Source: Sphingomonas xanthus
GTDB taxonomy: Bacteria > Pseudomonadota > Alphaproteobacteria > Sphingomonadales > Sphingomonadaceae
Direction of reading: 5' to 3'
NCBI RefSeq assembly: GCF_007998985.1
Contig: NZ_CP041659.1
Span: forward strand, 806,001 to 870,000
DNA: 64,000 nt
Below the pieces are notes generated by a model. That model did no database searches. It saw only the letters and a program-made list of their open reading frames with translations, and was not told where the DNA came from. The translations under genes and the position numbers were made by a program. Below, piece by piece: positions 47,619 to 54,907 of this stretch. The number at the start of each line of letters is the position of its first letter. Positions within the stretch are counted from its first letter, which is position 1.

Positions 47619-48029
47619 ATGTCGAAACTGCCCTACCTTGCCTTCTCTGCCGCCGGGCTGGCCCTGGCCGTACCGGTGCTGATGGCTCCGGCGCCCGCGT
47701 TCGCCCAACGCGGCAGCGTCAGCGAAATCATCGTCTACGGTACTGATCCCTGCCCCCGCTCGACGGACGACGAAGTCGTAGTTTGCGCCCGCAAGCCTGA
47801 AAGCGAGCGCTATCGCATTCCGGAAAAGCTGCGCCAGGGCGGATCGCTTCAGTCGCGCCAGTCCTGGGCCAATCGCGCCATTGCGTTCGAAACCTACGGA
47901 CGTACCGGAATCAACAGTTGCTCGCCGGTCGGACCGGCCGGCTTCACTGGCTGCACCCAGCAGCTGATCAACAAGGCGATGAAGGAACGGCGCGAAGAAG
48001 ACGATGCCGCAACGGCCCCGGAGCAATAA
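47619..48029 (+). CDS. Small exported cysteine-containing protein, unknown
   Basis: A 136-residue exported protein with a signal peptide (cut near APAFAQR). The mature part has four cysteines (TDPCPR, VVCARK, NSCSPV, GCTQQ), likely two disulfides, and RYRIPEKLR and NSCSPVGPAGFTGC, features of a family common in sphingomonads with no function known to me. AAAGGAAG precedes the ATG. Its end is rich in acidic and alanine residues. Confidence 0.78.
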   Translation: MSKLPYLAFSAAGLALAVPVLMAPAPAFAQRGSVSEIIVYGTDPCPRSTDDEVVVCARKPESERYRIPEKLRQGGSLQSRQSWANRAIAFETYGRTGINSCSPVGPAGFTGCTQQLINKAMKERREEDDAATAPEQ

Positions 48030-48067
48030 TCGGGCACTGCGCAAGAAAATCCCCTAAAAAGAAAGCG

Positions 48068-48095
48068 TTGGACAGCCGCACCTTGCGAACATAAA
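48068..48095 (+). promoter_or_regulatory. Probable promoter of the radical SAM gene, giving a near-leaderless mRNA
   Basis: TTGGAC (48068-48073) and CATAAA (48090-48095) are separated by 16 bases. The expected transcription start is about 48102, one or two bases before the ATG at 48104, and no clear ribosome binding site precedes that ATG. The LexA-type box overlaps the -10. Confidence 0.4.
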
Positions 48096-48101
48096 GTGAA
48101 C
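48087..48101 (+). promoter_or_regulatory. LexA-type SOS box before the radical SAM gene
   Basis: GAACATAAAGTGAAC is an exact GAAC-N7-GAAC direct repeat, the reverse complement of the alphaproteobacterial LexA box GTTC-N7-GTTC. It sits on the putative -10 and ends two bases before the start codon, a position suited to repression. Confidence 0.7.
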
Positions 48102-48103
48102 GC

Positions 48104-49345
48104 ATGGCGCAACTCGATACAAGGCAGAAATTGGCGATTCTCGCTGACGCCGCCAAATATGACGCGTCCTGCGCTTCGTCAGGATCGACCAGACGCGACA
48201 GCCGGGGCGGCAAAGGCGTCGGATCGACCGAGGGCATGGGGATCTGCCACGCCTATGCCCCCGACGGGCGCTGCATCAGCCTGCTCAAGATCCTGTTGAC
48301 CAACAGCTGCATTTTCGACTGCCATTATTGCATCAACCGCAAGAGCTCGAACGTGCGCCGCGCCCGGTTCACGGTCGAAGAAGTCGTCCACCTCACTTTG
48401 TCCTTCTACAAGCGCAACTATATCGAGGGCCTGTTCCTTTCGAGCGGCATTATTCGCAGCAGCAATTACACGATGGAGCAATTGGTCGAGGTTGCCCGGC
48501 AGCTGCGCGACGTTCACGATTTTCGCGGCTATATCCACCTCAAGACGATCCCTGACGCCGACCCCGAACTGGTGCACCAGGCCGGGCTTTACGCCGATCG
48601 CGTATCCATCAATGTCGAGCTTCCGACCGAGGCCGGGCTTTCCCGGCTCGCCCCCGAAAAGGACGGGCGGCGGATCGAAGGCGCGATGCGGGACATGAAG
48701 GGCGCGATCGACGATGGGCGCGACGCTCGCCGCAAATACCGCAGCGCGCCAAAGTTCGCGCCGGGCGGTCAGTCGACGCAGATGATCGTCGGGGCAGACG
48801 AGGCGAGCGACGGCGACATCGTGGTCCGGGCAAGCCAGCTATACGACCGCTTCTCGCTTCGGCGCGTTTATTATAGCGCCTTTTCTCCAATCCCGGACGC
48901 CAGCGCGGTCCTGCCGCTGAAACGACCGCCTTTGCTGCGCGAACACAGGCTGTATCAATCCGACTGGTTGATCCGCTTTTACGGATTTAAGCCGAAGGAG
49001 GTCGTTGCTGCGACCGAAGACGGCATGTTGCCCCTCGACATCGATCCCAAGCTCGCCTGGGCGCTCAAGTTTCGCGAACAGTTTCCGGTGGACATCAATC
49101 GAGCCGGGCGCGAGCAATTGCTGCGAATCCCGGGGCTCGGCACCAAGGCCGTCGGCCGAATTCTCACAAGTCGTCGTTGGCGCAAGATAACGCTCGATGA
49201 CGTCGCGAGGCTGACGGTCAGCATTGCCAGGGTGCGGCCCTTCATCGTCACGGCCGACTGGCGGCCGACCTTGCTAACCGATCGCGCCGATCTGCGCACC
49301 CTCGTCGCTCCACGCGAACAGCAATTGAACCTCTTCGCTGCCTGA
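48104..49345 (+). CDS. Putative DNA modification/repair radical SAM protein
   Basis: A 413-residue radical SAM enzyme. The 4Fe-4S cluster motif CX3CX2C is C69, C73 and C76 (NSCIFDCHYCINRK). An N-terminal segment (KYDASCASSGSTRR) and GICHAYAPDGRCISLLKILL precede it. The C-terminus carries helix-hairpin-helix DNA-binding sequence (DINRAGREQLLRIPGLGTKA, then VGRIL). This fits the family known as 'putative DNA modification/repair radical SAM protein' (as in TIGR03916), which is usually found beside DUF4130/UdgX genes, as here. The reaction is unknown. A LexA-type box lies directly before the start. Confidence 0.93.
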   Translation: MAQLDTRQKLAILADAAKYDASCASSGSTRRDSRGGKGVGSTEGMGICHAYAPDGRCISLLKILLTNSCIFDCHYCINRKSSNVRRARFTVEEVVHLTLSFYKRNYIEGLFLSSGIIRSSNYTMEQLVEVARQLRDVHDFRGYIHLKTIPDADPELVHQAGLYADRVSINVELPTEAGLSRLAPEKDGRRIEGAMRDMKGAIDDGRDARRKYRSAPKFAPGGQSTQMIVGADEASDGDIVVRASQLYDRFSLRRVYYSAFSPIPDASAVLPLKRPPLLREHRLYQSDWLIRFYGFKPKEVVAATEDGMLPLDIDPKLAWALKFREQFPVDINRAGREQLLRIPGLGTKAVGRILTSRRWRKITLDDVARLTVSIARVRPFIVTADWRPTLLTDRADLRTLVAPREQQLNLFAA

Positions 49346-49378
49346 ACCGTTTCGCCGGCACGAAGGAGGAGAAGCGCG

Positions 49379-49882
49379 ATGGATATTTTCGAGCGGCTTA
49401 AACAGGATCACAACCGGCACCGCGAACTGATCGACAAGATCAAGGCAACCAGCGGCGACAGCGAGGAACGGCGTACGCTGTTCGAACAGTTCAAGACCGA
49501 TGCCATGGCCCATGCCGCGGCGGAGGAAGGCACGCTTTACGCAACGATGATGGAGGATCCCGAGATCCGCCAGGACGCGCAGCACAGCGTCAAGGAACAT
49601 GCCGATATCGGCATGTTGTTCGTCGAACTGGATGAAATGGACATGAGCTCATCGGGCTGGCTCAACAAGTTCAACAGCCTTGCCGACGAATATGCCCACC
49701 ATATTGACGAGGAAGAAGAGGAGAAATTCGCCAAGGCCCAAGAAGAAATCGACGAGGCCACGGCGGAGCGATTGGCGAGCGTGTTCGAGGAGCGCAAGCC
49801 GGTCGAGGTTGAGCGGGTTGTCGAAGGCAAGGATGTCGACGAGATCAAGCACGCCATCGCGGAAGAGGAAGGCAGCAAATAG
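49379..49882 (+). CDS. Hemerythrin/HHE domain protein
   Basis: A 167-residue helical protein. The first 110 residues fit an HHE di-iron domain: LKQDHNRHRELIDKI, HAAAEEGTLYATM, VKEHADIGMLFVELD, DEYAHHIDEEEEE. A charged tail (about 120-165) follows. It lies between the radical SAM gene and the DUF4130-UdgX gene, 33 bases after the first and two bases before the second, so co-expression is likely. It might bind oxygen, sense redox state or protect or repair iron-sulfur clusters; none of this is shown. Confidence 0.88.
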   Translation: MDIFERLKQDHNRHRELIDKIKATSGDSEERRTLFEQFKTDAMAHAAAEEGTLYATMMEDPEIRQDAQHSVKEHADIGMLFVELDEMDMSSSGWLNKFNSLADEYAHHIDEEEEEKFAKAQEEIDEATAERLASVFEERKPVEVERVVEGKDVDEIKHAIAEEEGSK

Positions 49883-49884
49883 TC

Positions 49885-51351
49885 ATGCCATCGTCGGAGC
49901 CGACACTCGGGGCCTATCAGGTCCGCCTGTCGGCCCCCGACGATTTCGACGGCTGGCGTGCCGCCGCGCGCGGACTGGCGGAGGCGGGTGTGCCGGCCGC
50001 TGCCGTCAGTTGGGCGGTAGAGGGCGAGGGCGGCGACCTGTTCGCCCTTGGGGCGCCGCCTCCCCCGCTGCGCCCCCCTGGATTCGCCGTCCCGCGCGAA
50101 TTCCTGAGTCTCGCCGAGGCCGCCATTTGTCACCGCAACCCCGAACGTTTTGCGCTGCTTTACATGCTCCTGCTCAGGTTGCGGGAAAACCGCAATGCGC
50201 TGGAGGACCGGGCGGACCCCCTGGTCGACCGGCTCGATGCGATGGCAAAGGAAGTACGGCGGGACGCGCACAAGATGCATGCCTTCGTGCGCTTCCGCGA
50301 AGTCGAGGACAGCGAAGGCGCCCGGTTCGTCGCCTGGTTTGAACCCGATCACCATATCGTCCGGCGTGAAGCGGGATTTTTCCAGCGCCGCTTCTCCAAT
50401 ATGCGCTGGTCGATTCTGACCCCCGAGCTGACCATCCACTGGGATGGCCGGGAGCTTAGCGAGGGACCAGGAGCGAGCCAGGCCGAGGCGCCGGACGGAG
50501 ACCCGGTCGAGGCCATATGGCAGACCTATTATGCCAGCATTTTCAATCCCGCCCGGGTCAAGGTGAAAGCCATGACGAAGGAAATGCCCAAAAAATATTG
50601 GCGCAACATGCCGGAGACCGCGCTTATCAGCGGGCTGCTGGCCGGCGCTCAGGCCCGGGAGGCAGCGATGATCGACTTAAGCCGCCATAAAGGCCCCGCC
50701 CAGCCGGTAGCCGACCGGCCTTCGCCATCAGGCGCGGGCAGCAACCTTGCCGCCGCCTGGCAGGCGCTCAAGGCCGACGCGCTTCGGTGCACTCGCTGCG
50801 ACCTTTACCGCTGCGCGACGCAGACAGTGTTCGGAGAAGGCCCGCTCAATGCTTCAATCTTGTTCCTGGGAGAACAGCCGGGCGACCAGGAAGACCTGGC
50901 TGGCCGCCCCTTTGTCGGCCCGGCCGGGGAGCTGTTCAACGCGGCGCTTGCCGAGGCGGGGATCGACCGGGAGCGGGCCTATGTCACCAACGCGGTCAAA
51001 CATTTCAAATTCGTCCAGCGCGGCAAGAGGCGCGTGCACAGCAAGCCGGACGCGGGTGAGATCGAGGCCTGCCGCTGGTGGCTGGAACAGGAGCGCGAGC
51101 TTATCCGGCCGCCGCTGACGGTGGCACTTGGGGCGACCGCGGCCCGATCATTGTTCGGCAAGGCCGTGACCATCCGCGCAATGCGCGGCTCCCCGCATGC
51201 GCTGGCAGACGGCAGCGAATGCTGGGTAACGGTCCACCCCAGCTTCCTTCTCCGCCTGCCCGGCGAGGAGGCCAGGGCCAGCGAGCGGCAGCGCTTCGTT
51301 GATGACCTCAGCAGAGTCCGCGACCGCGCCGCCGAGCTTGCCGGGCGCTAG
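49885..51351 (+). CDS. udgX: DUF4130-UdgX fusion, uracil-DNA cross-linking protein
   Basis: A 488-residue fusion. Residues about 1-265 are the DUF4130 part (CHRNPERFALLYMLLLRL; RRDAHKMHAFVRF; WFEPDHHIV). Residues about 290-485 are UdgX, a family-4-like uracil-DNA glycosylase: motif A GEQPGDQEDLAGRPFVGPAG, the UdgX-specific loop GKRRVHSK with H385, and motif B HPSFLLR. In mycobacterial UdgX the loop histidine forms a covalent bond to the abasic sugar. Cluster ligands may be C302, C305, C396 and H373. The stop overlaps the convergent TonB receptor stop by three bases. Confidence 0.93.
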   Translation: MPSSEPTLGAYQVRLSAPDDFDGWRAAARGLAEAGVPAAAVSWAVEGEGGDLFALGAPPPPLRPPGFAVPREFLSLAEAAICHRNPERFALLYMLLLRLRENRNALEDRADPLVDRLDAMAKEVRRDAHKMHAFVRFREVEDSEGARFVAWFEPDHHIVRREAGFFQRRFSNMRWSILTPELTIHWDGRELSEGPGASQAEAPDGDPVEAIWQTYYASIFNPARVKVKAMTKEMPKKYWRNMPETALISGLLAGAQAREAAMIDLSRHKGPAQPVADRPSPSGAGSNLAAAWQALKADALRCTRCDLYRCATQTVFGEGPLNASILFLGEQPGDQEDLAGRPFVGPAGELFNAALAEAGIDRERAYVTNAVKHFKFVQRGKRRVHSKPDAGEIEACRWWLEQERELIRPPLTVALGATAARSLFGKAVTIRAMRGSPHALADGSECWVTVHPSFLLRLPGEEARASERQRFVDDLSRVRDRAAELAGR

Positions 51352-53495
51352 ATTCCGAAGCGCAGCGTCGCCCGCACCGTGCGCGGCGCTCCCGGGGTGA
51401 TATTATTGTCGTTATGGGCGTTGGCGTAATAGTCCTCGCCAAGCAGGTTCTCGACATTCACCTGCACGCCCAGCCGGTCGCTGAGCGTGAAATACCCGGC
51501 CGCGTCGACGCGGGTATAGGCCGGAAGCACGACCGCATTGCTGATCGACGCGAAGCTACGTGACTGGTGATAGACCCCCAGTCCCGCGCCGAACCGATCG
51601 CTGAAATCATAACGGCCCCACAGCGACGCCTGGAATTCGGGCACCAGCGGCGCTTCGCGGCCAATCATCGCCGCGACCGCGCTCTTGCGAATTTCGACGT
51701 CCTGGATCGCGATCCCGCCGCTGACCGACAGGCGCCGCGTGACGTCGCCGCGCACTTCAAGCTCGACACCTTTGCTGCGCTGTTCGCCGGTCAGGACCGT
51801 TTCGAGCGTCAGCGGGTCCGTCTCCCGGGTATTGGTGCGGTCCAGCCGATAGGCGGCGAGCGTCACGTCGAGACCGGGCATCGGCTGCCACTTTGCCCCG
51901 ACCTCCAGGTTGGTGAACCGCTCCGGCTTGAGCGCGGCCAAGGTGACATCGAGCGCGTTGAACTGGTCACCCGACTGCGGGAGGAAGCTTCGGGCGAAGC
52001 TGGCGTAAAAGCTCAAGGCTTCAATGGGCTTGAGCACCAGGCCGAGCCGCGGCGACCATAGCCGGTCCTTGCGCGCGAACGACCGGTCGGTGACCAGATT
52101 GTCGATCTTGAGGTCGAACCAGTCGCGGCGGAGTCCGGCGATGATCTCCACATGATCGCCCAGCTTGACCTGGTCTTGGACATAGATGCCGATCGCCCGG
52201 ACGTCCGACCGAACCGAACGGTTGCCGCTGCCGTCGCGAAAGCTGATCGGCGGCACCGCGATTCGCTCGCCGAGCAGCACGTCGGTGCGGCGGCCGCCGT
52301 TGCTGGTGGCGACGCCCGAATCAAAGAAGCCGTTGATCCGCTGGTTGCGGCTCTGCTGGTCGGCGAAATCGGCGCCCAGCAATAGGGTATGGCGCAACGG
52401 CCCTGTCGCGAAGTCCGCGACCAGATCGTTTTGCAGGAGGATATTCTCGCGCCGGGTCGGGTCGCGATAGGCCTCGATGGCAACGACATCCACTCCGCCG
52501 ACGCTCCGTGCCGGTCCCGCCGCATAGGCGTTCTGGTACAATTTGTCGTAATCGCCATAGAGCGCCTTCGACGAAAGTCGGAGCTGGTCGTTGAAACGAT
52601 GTTCGAGGCCGATCCGGAAGACCTTGGCAGTGAAGCGGCTGCGATTGACCTGCGAGTCGCCGAAAAAGGTCTCGTCAAATCCGTCGAGCGGACGTGCCGG
52701 GTCGTCGATATTCGCTGCCGCGCGGCCGCGAATGTCGGACGGGACGCCCCGGTCGATCACGCGCCGGTCGCGCGCATATTCAAAACCAAGGTCGATGCGG
52801 GTGTCAGGCGTCGCCTGGATTGCAATAGTCGGATTGAGCGCGAAGCGATGCCCTTCATAGACATCGCGGAAATTGTCGAACTCCTCATAGACTCCGTTCA
52901 CTCGGCCATCGATTACGCGACCAAGCGGCATGTTGGCGTCGCCCTCGACGTACCAAGCGCCTTCCAGGTCGGCGGAAACCGCGCCGCGGGCAAAGTGGCC
53001 GTCGGTCGCGCGTTTGGATACGCGGTTAACGACCCCGCCGCCGCCGCCACGGCCGAAGATCATTGCATTGGGGCCCTTAAGCACCTCGACCCTCTCGAGG
53101 TTGTAGAGGCCGCGATAATATTGGACGTCGTCCCGAAACCCATCGACAAAGAAGTCAGCGGTCGAATTGTTGCCGCGCAGCACGATCTGGTCGCGGTGCC
53201 CTTCGCCCTGCGCGCCAAGCGTTCCCGGAACATAGCGCAGCACATCACCGACCGACCGCAAGGACTGGTCGGCAATCTGCTGGGCGGTGATCACGCTGAT
53301 CGATTGCGGGACGTCTTCCAGCGGCGTGTCGGTCTTGGTCGCTGTTGAAGTGCTCGTCACGCCATAAACGCCGCGTTCGCCGATGACGATGATGTCATGC
53401 CCGTCAGCTTCAATCAAAGTTTCGGCCGCCACGGCCGGAGCGGTCATGACGGTGGAAGCAAGCAAGGCAACGAACGGCGCACGTAACATCGACAA
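51348..53495 (-). CDS. TonB-dependent siderophore receptor
   Basis: A 715-residue outer-membrane receptor of the ferric-siderophore type. A signal peptide (MSMLRAPFVALLASTVMTAP, cut near AVAAE) is followed by the plug with LEDVPQSISVITAQQIADQS, VEVLKGPNAMIFGRGGGGG and VNRVSK, and by a barrel ending in RATLRFGI. The pattern is that of Fiu/FhuE-like catecholate or hydroxamate receptors; the exact siderophore cannot be told. A Fur box lies 42 bases before the start, which supports iron control. Confidence 0.93.
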   Translation of the reverse strand: MSMLRAPFVALLASTVMTAPAVAAETLIEADGHDIIVIGERGVYGVTSTSTATKTDTPLEDVPQSISVITAQQIADQSLRSVGDVLRYVPGTLGAQGEGHRDQIVLRGNNSTADFFVDGFRDDVQYYRGLYNLERVEVLKGPNAMIFGRGGGGGVVNRVSKRATDGHFARGAVSADLEGAWYVEGDANMPLGRVIDGRVNGVYEEFDNFRDVYEGHRFALNPTIAIQATPDTRIDLGFEYARDRRVIDRGVPSDIRGRAAANIDDPARPLDGFDETFFGDSQVNRSRFTAKVFRIGLEHRFNDQLRLSSKALYGDYDKLYQNAYAAGPARSVGGVDVVAIEAYRDPTRRENILLQNDLVADFATGPLRHTLLLGADFADQQSRNQRINGFFDSGVATSNGGRRTDVLLGERIAVPPISFRDGSGNRSVRSDVRAIGIYVQDQVKLGDHVEIIAGLRRDWFDLKIDNLVTDRSFARKDRLWSPRLGLVLKPIEALSFYASFARSFLPQSGDQFNALDVTLAALKPERFTNLEVGAKWQPMPGLDVTLAAYRLDRTNTRETDPLTLETVLTGEQRSKGVELEVRGDVTRRLSVSGGIAIQDVEIRKSAVAAMIGREAPLVPEFQASLWGRYDFSDRFGAGLGVYHQSRSFASISNAVVLPAYTRVDAAGYFTLSDRLGVQVNVENLLGEDYYANAHNDNNITPGAPRTVRATLRFGI

Positions 53496-53536
53496 ATTCC
53501 CCTTTACCCCGAAGCGGGCCTGAGGAAGCGCCTAGC

Positions 53537-53555
53537 GTTAATGATAGTCATTCGC
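53537..53555. promoter_or_regulatory. Fur box before the siderophore receptor
   Basis: GTTAATGATAGTCATTCGC matches 15 of 19 bases of the Fur consensus GATAATGATAATCATTATC. It lies in the 71-base gap between the P450 stop and the receptor start, 42 bases before that start on the minus strand. Confidence 0.75.
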
Positions 53556-53566
53556 AATAGCGAACT

Positions 53567-54907
53567 TCAGCGTCTTTGTTCCAGCTTCAATATGAGGCCG
53601 CCCTTGGGCCGCAAGGTCACCATTCCGCCAGGCTCCACGGGGCGGCCCAAGCTGACGAATTTCCAACGGCGCAGCCAGTGTGCAAGGAGGGTCAAGGCTT
53701 CGATCGTTGCGAATTGGGCCCCGACACAGGTCCGTGGCCCCCCACCGAACGGAAGATATTGGAAACGGTGGCGCCCGGCCTTCGCCTCGAACCGATCGAT
53801 CCGGAATGTATCGGGCTCGTCCCACAACTTGCGATGGCGGTGGATCAGCCAAGGCCATATCGACACGATGTCGCCCGGCTTGACGTCCCATTCTCCCAGG
53901 CGCGCTGGTTCGATCGCCTGTCGATCGAACCGCGGCACGGGCGGATAGAGGCGCATCGATTCCATTAGCGCCCGGCGCAGCAGCGAAAGGCCATCGATGG
54001 TTGCCCGGCCACCGCCATCCAGTGCGGCTGTCGCTTCCTCGGCCAACTGCTCCTGCAACTCCGGCTGCTCCGCCAGCAGGAACAAGGTCCAGGTCAGCGC
54101 ATTGGCGGTGGTTTCATGGCCAGCCAGATAGAAAGTCGCCGCATTGTCGATAGCCAATGCCCGGGCCTGCTCATCGGGGAAGCGCTCACGCAATGCCGTC
54201 ACCACACCGGTCAGAAAGTCGTCGGCAACGCGGCCATGCCAGCGATCATCGACCACTTCGGACAAGGTGCGGCGGAGGAAGATCTGGCCGCGCTGACCCG
54301 CGCGTCCCCTGGCGGTCAGCGGGAATTGCGGCAGGCGCAGCAGCGCCAGCATCCGCGCTTCGGAAAAGCCTTCGATAGCCGCCGCGATATGGGCCATAGA
54401 CGTGTCGGAAATCAGTCGCGGGTCGCCGCCGAACAGCGCCAGGGCGATGACCGTCATCGTGGTCCGCGTGGCTTCCGCGGCCATATCGACCAGTTGCCCG
54501 TCGTTCCACCCGTCCATCGCCCGGTTCGCGGCCTCGATGAACCGATCGCGCTGGGTTTCGACCGCGCCCGGCGCGAAGCTGGCGGCGACGATCCGCCGCT
54601 GCTCGCGCCACAGCTCGCCATCGCTGGTTAGCAGCCCGTGGCCGATAATCGGATGAAGCAGCTCATGGACGATATCCGGCTTGGCGTAGTTGGCGGCCTC
54701 CTCGAGCAGCACTTGCTGGACATGGTCGGGGTCGAGCAGCACATGGACGGTAAAGCCGAGAATGCGCCGCTTGATATGGTCGGTTTCGAAGGCCCGCTCG
54801 GACCAGCCGTATACGGAGCTTCGCGCCCGCTCCCCGAAAAAGCCGCGCCAGCCCGCGACCGGCCTTGGCGGCCGCGGCGGATGGGGCGGGATGAAGGGCC
54901 GGGTCAC
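53567..54907 (-). CDS. Cytochrome P450
   Basis: A 446-residue P450. The heme loop is FGGGPRTCVGAQF with C394 as axial ligand, the oxygen-activating I-helix is YLAGHETTANA (262-267) and the K-helix ExxR is E316-R319 (MESMRLYP). It is soluble (no N-terminal membrane helix) and would need a ferredoxin and reductase made elsewhere. Start is GTG 54907, overlapping the smc stop by four bases (GTGA), so it is probably translated after smc. Its substrate is unknown. The iron-controlled receptor lies after it. Confidence 0.93.
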   Translation of the reverse strand: MTRPFIPPHPPRPPRPVAGWRGFFGERARSSVYGWSERAFETDHIKRRILGFTVHVLLDPDHVQQVLLEEAANYAKPDIVHELLHPIIGHGLLTSDGELWREQRRIVAASFAPGAVETQRDRFIEAANRAMDGWNDGQLVDMAAEATRTTMTVIALALFGGDPRLISDTSMAHIAAAIEGFSEARMLALLRLPQFPLTARGRAGQRGQIFLRRTLSEVVDDRWHGRVADDFLTGVVTALRERFPDEQARALAIDNAATFYLAGHETTANALTWTLFLLAEQPELQEQLAEEATAALDGGGRATIDGLSLLRRALMESMRLYPPVPRFDRQAIEPARLGEWDVKPGDIVSIWPWLIHRHRKLWDEPDTFRIDRFEAKAGRHRFQYLPFGGGPRTCVGAQFATIEALTLLAHWLRRWKFVSLGRPVEPGGMVTLRPKGGLILKLEQRR

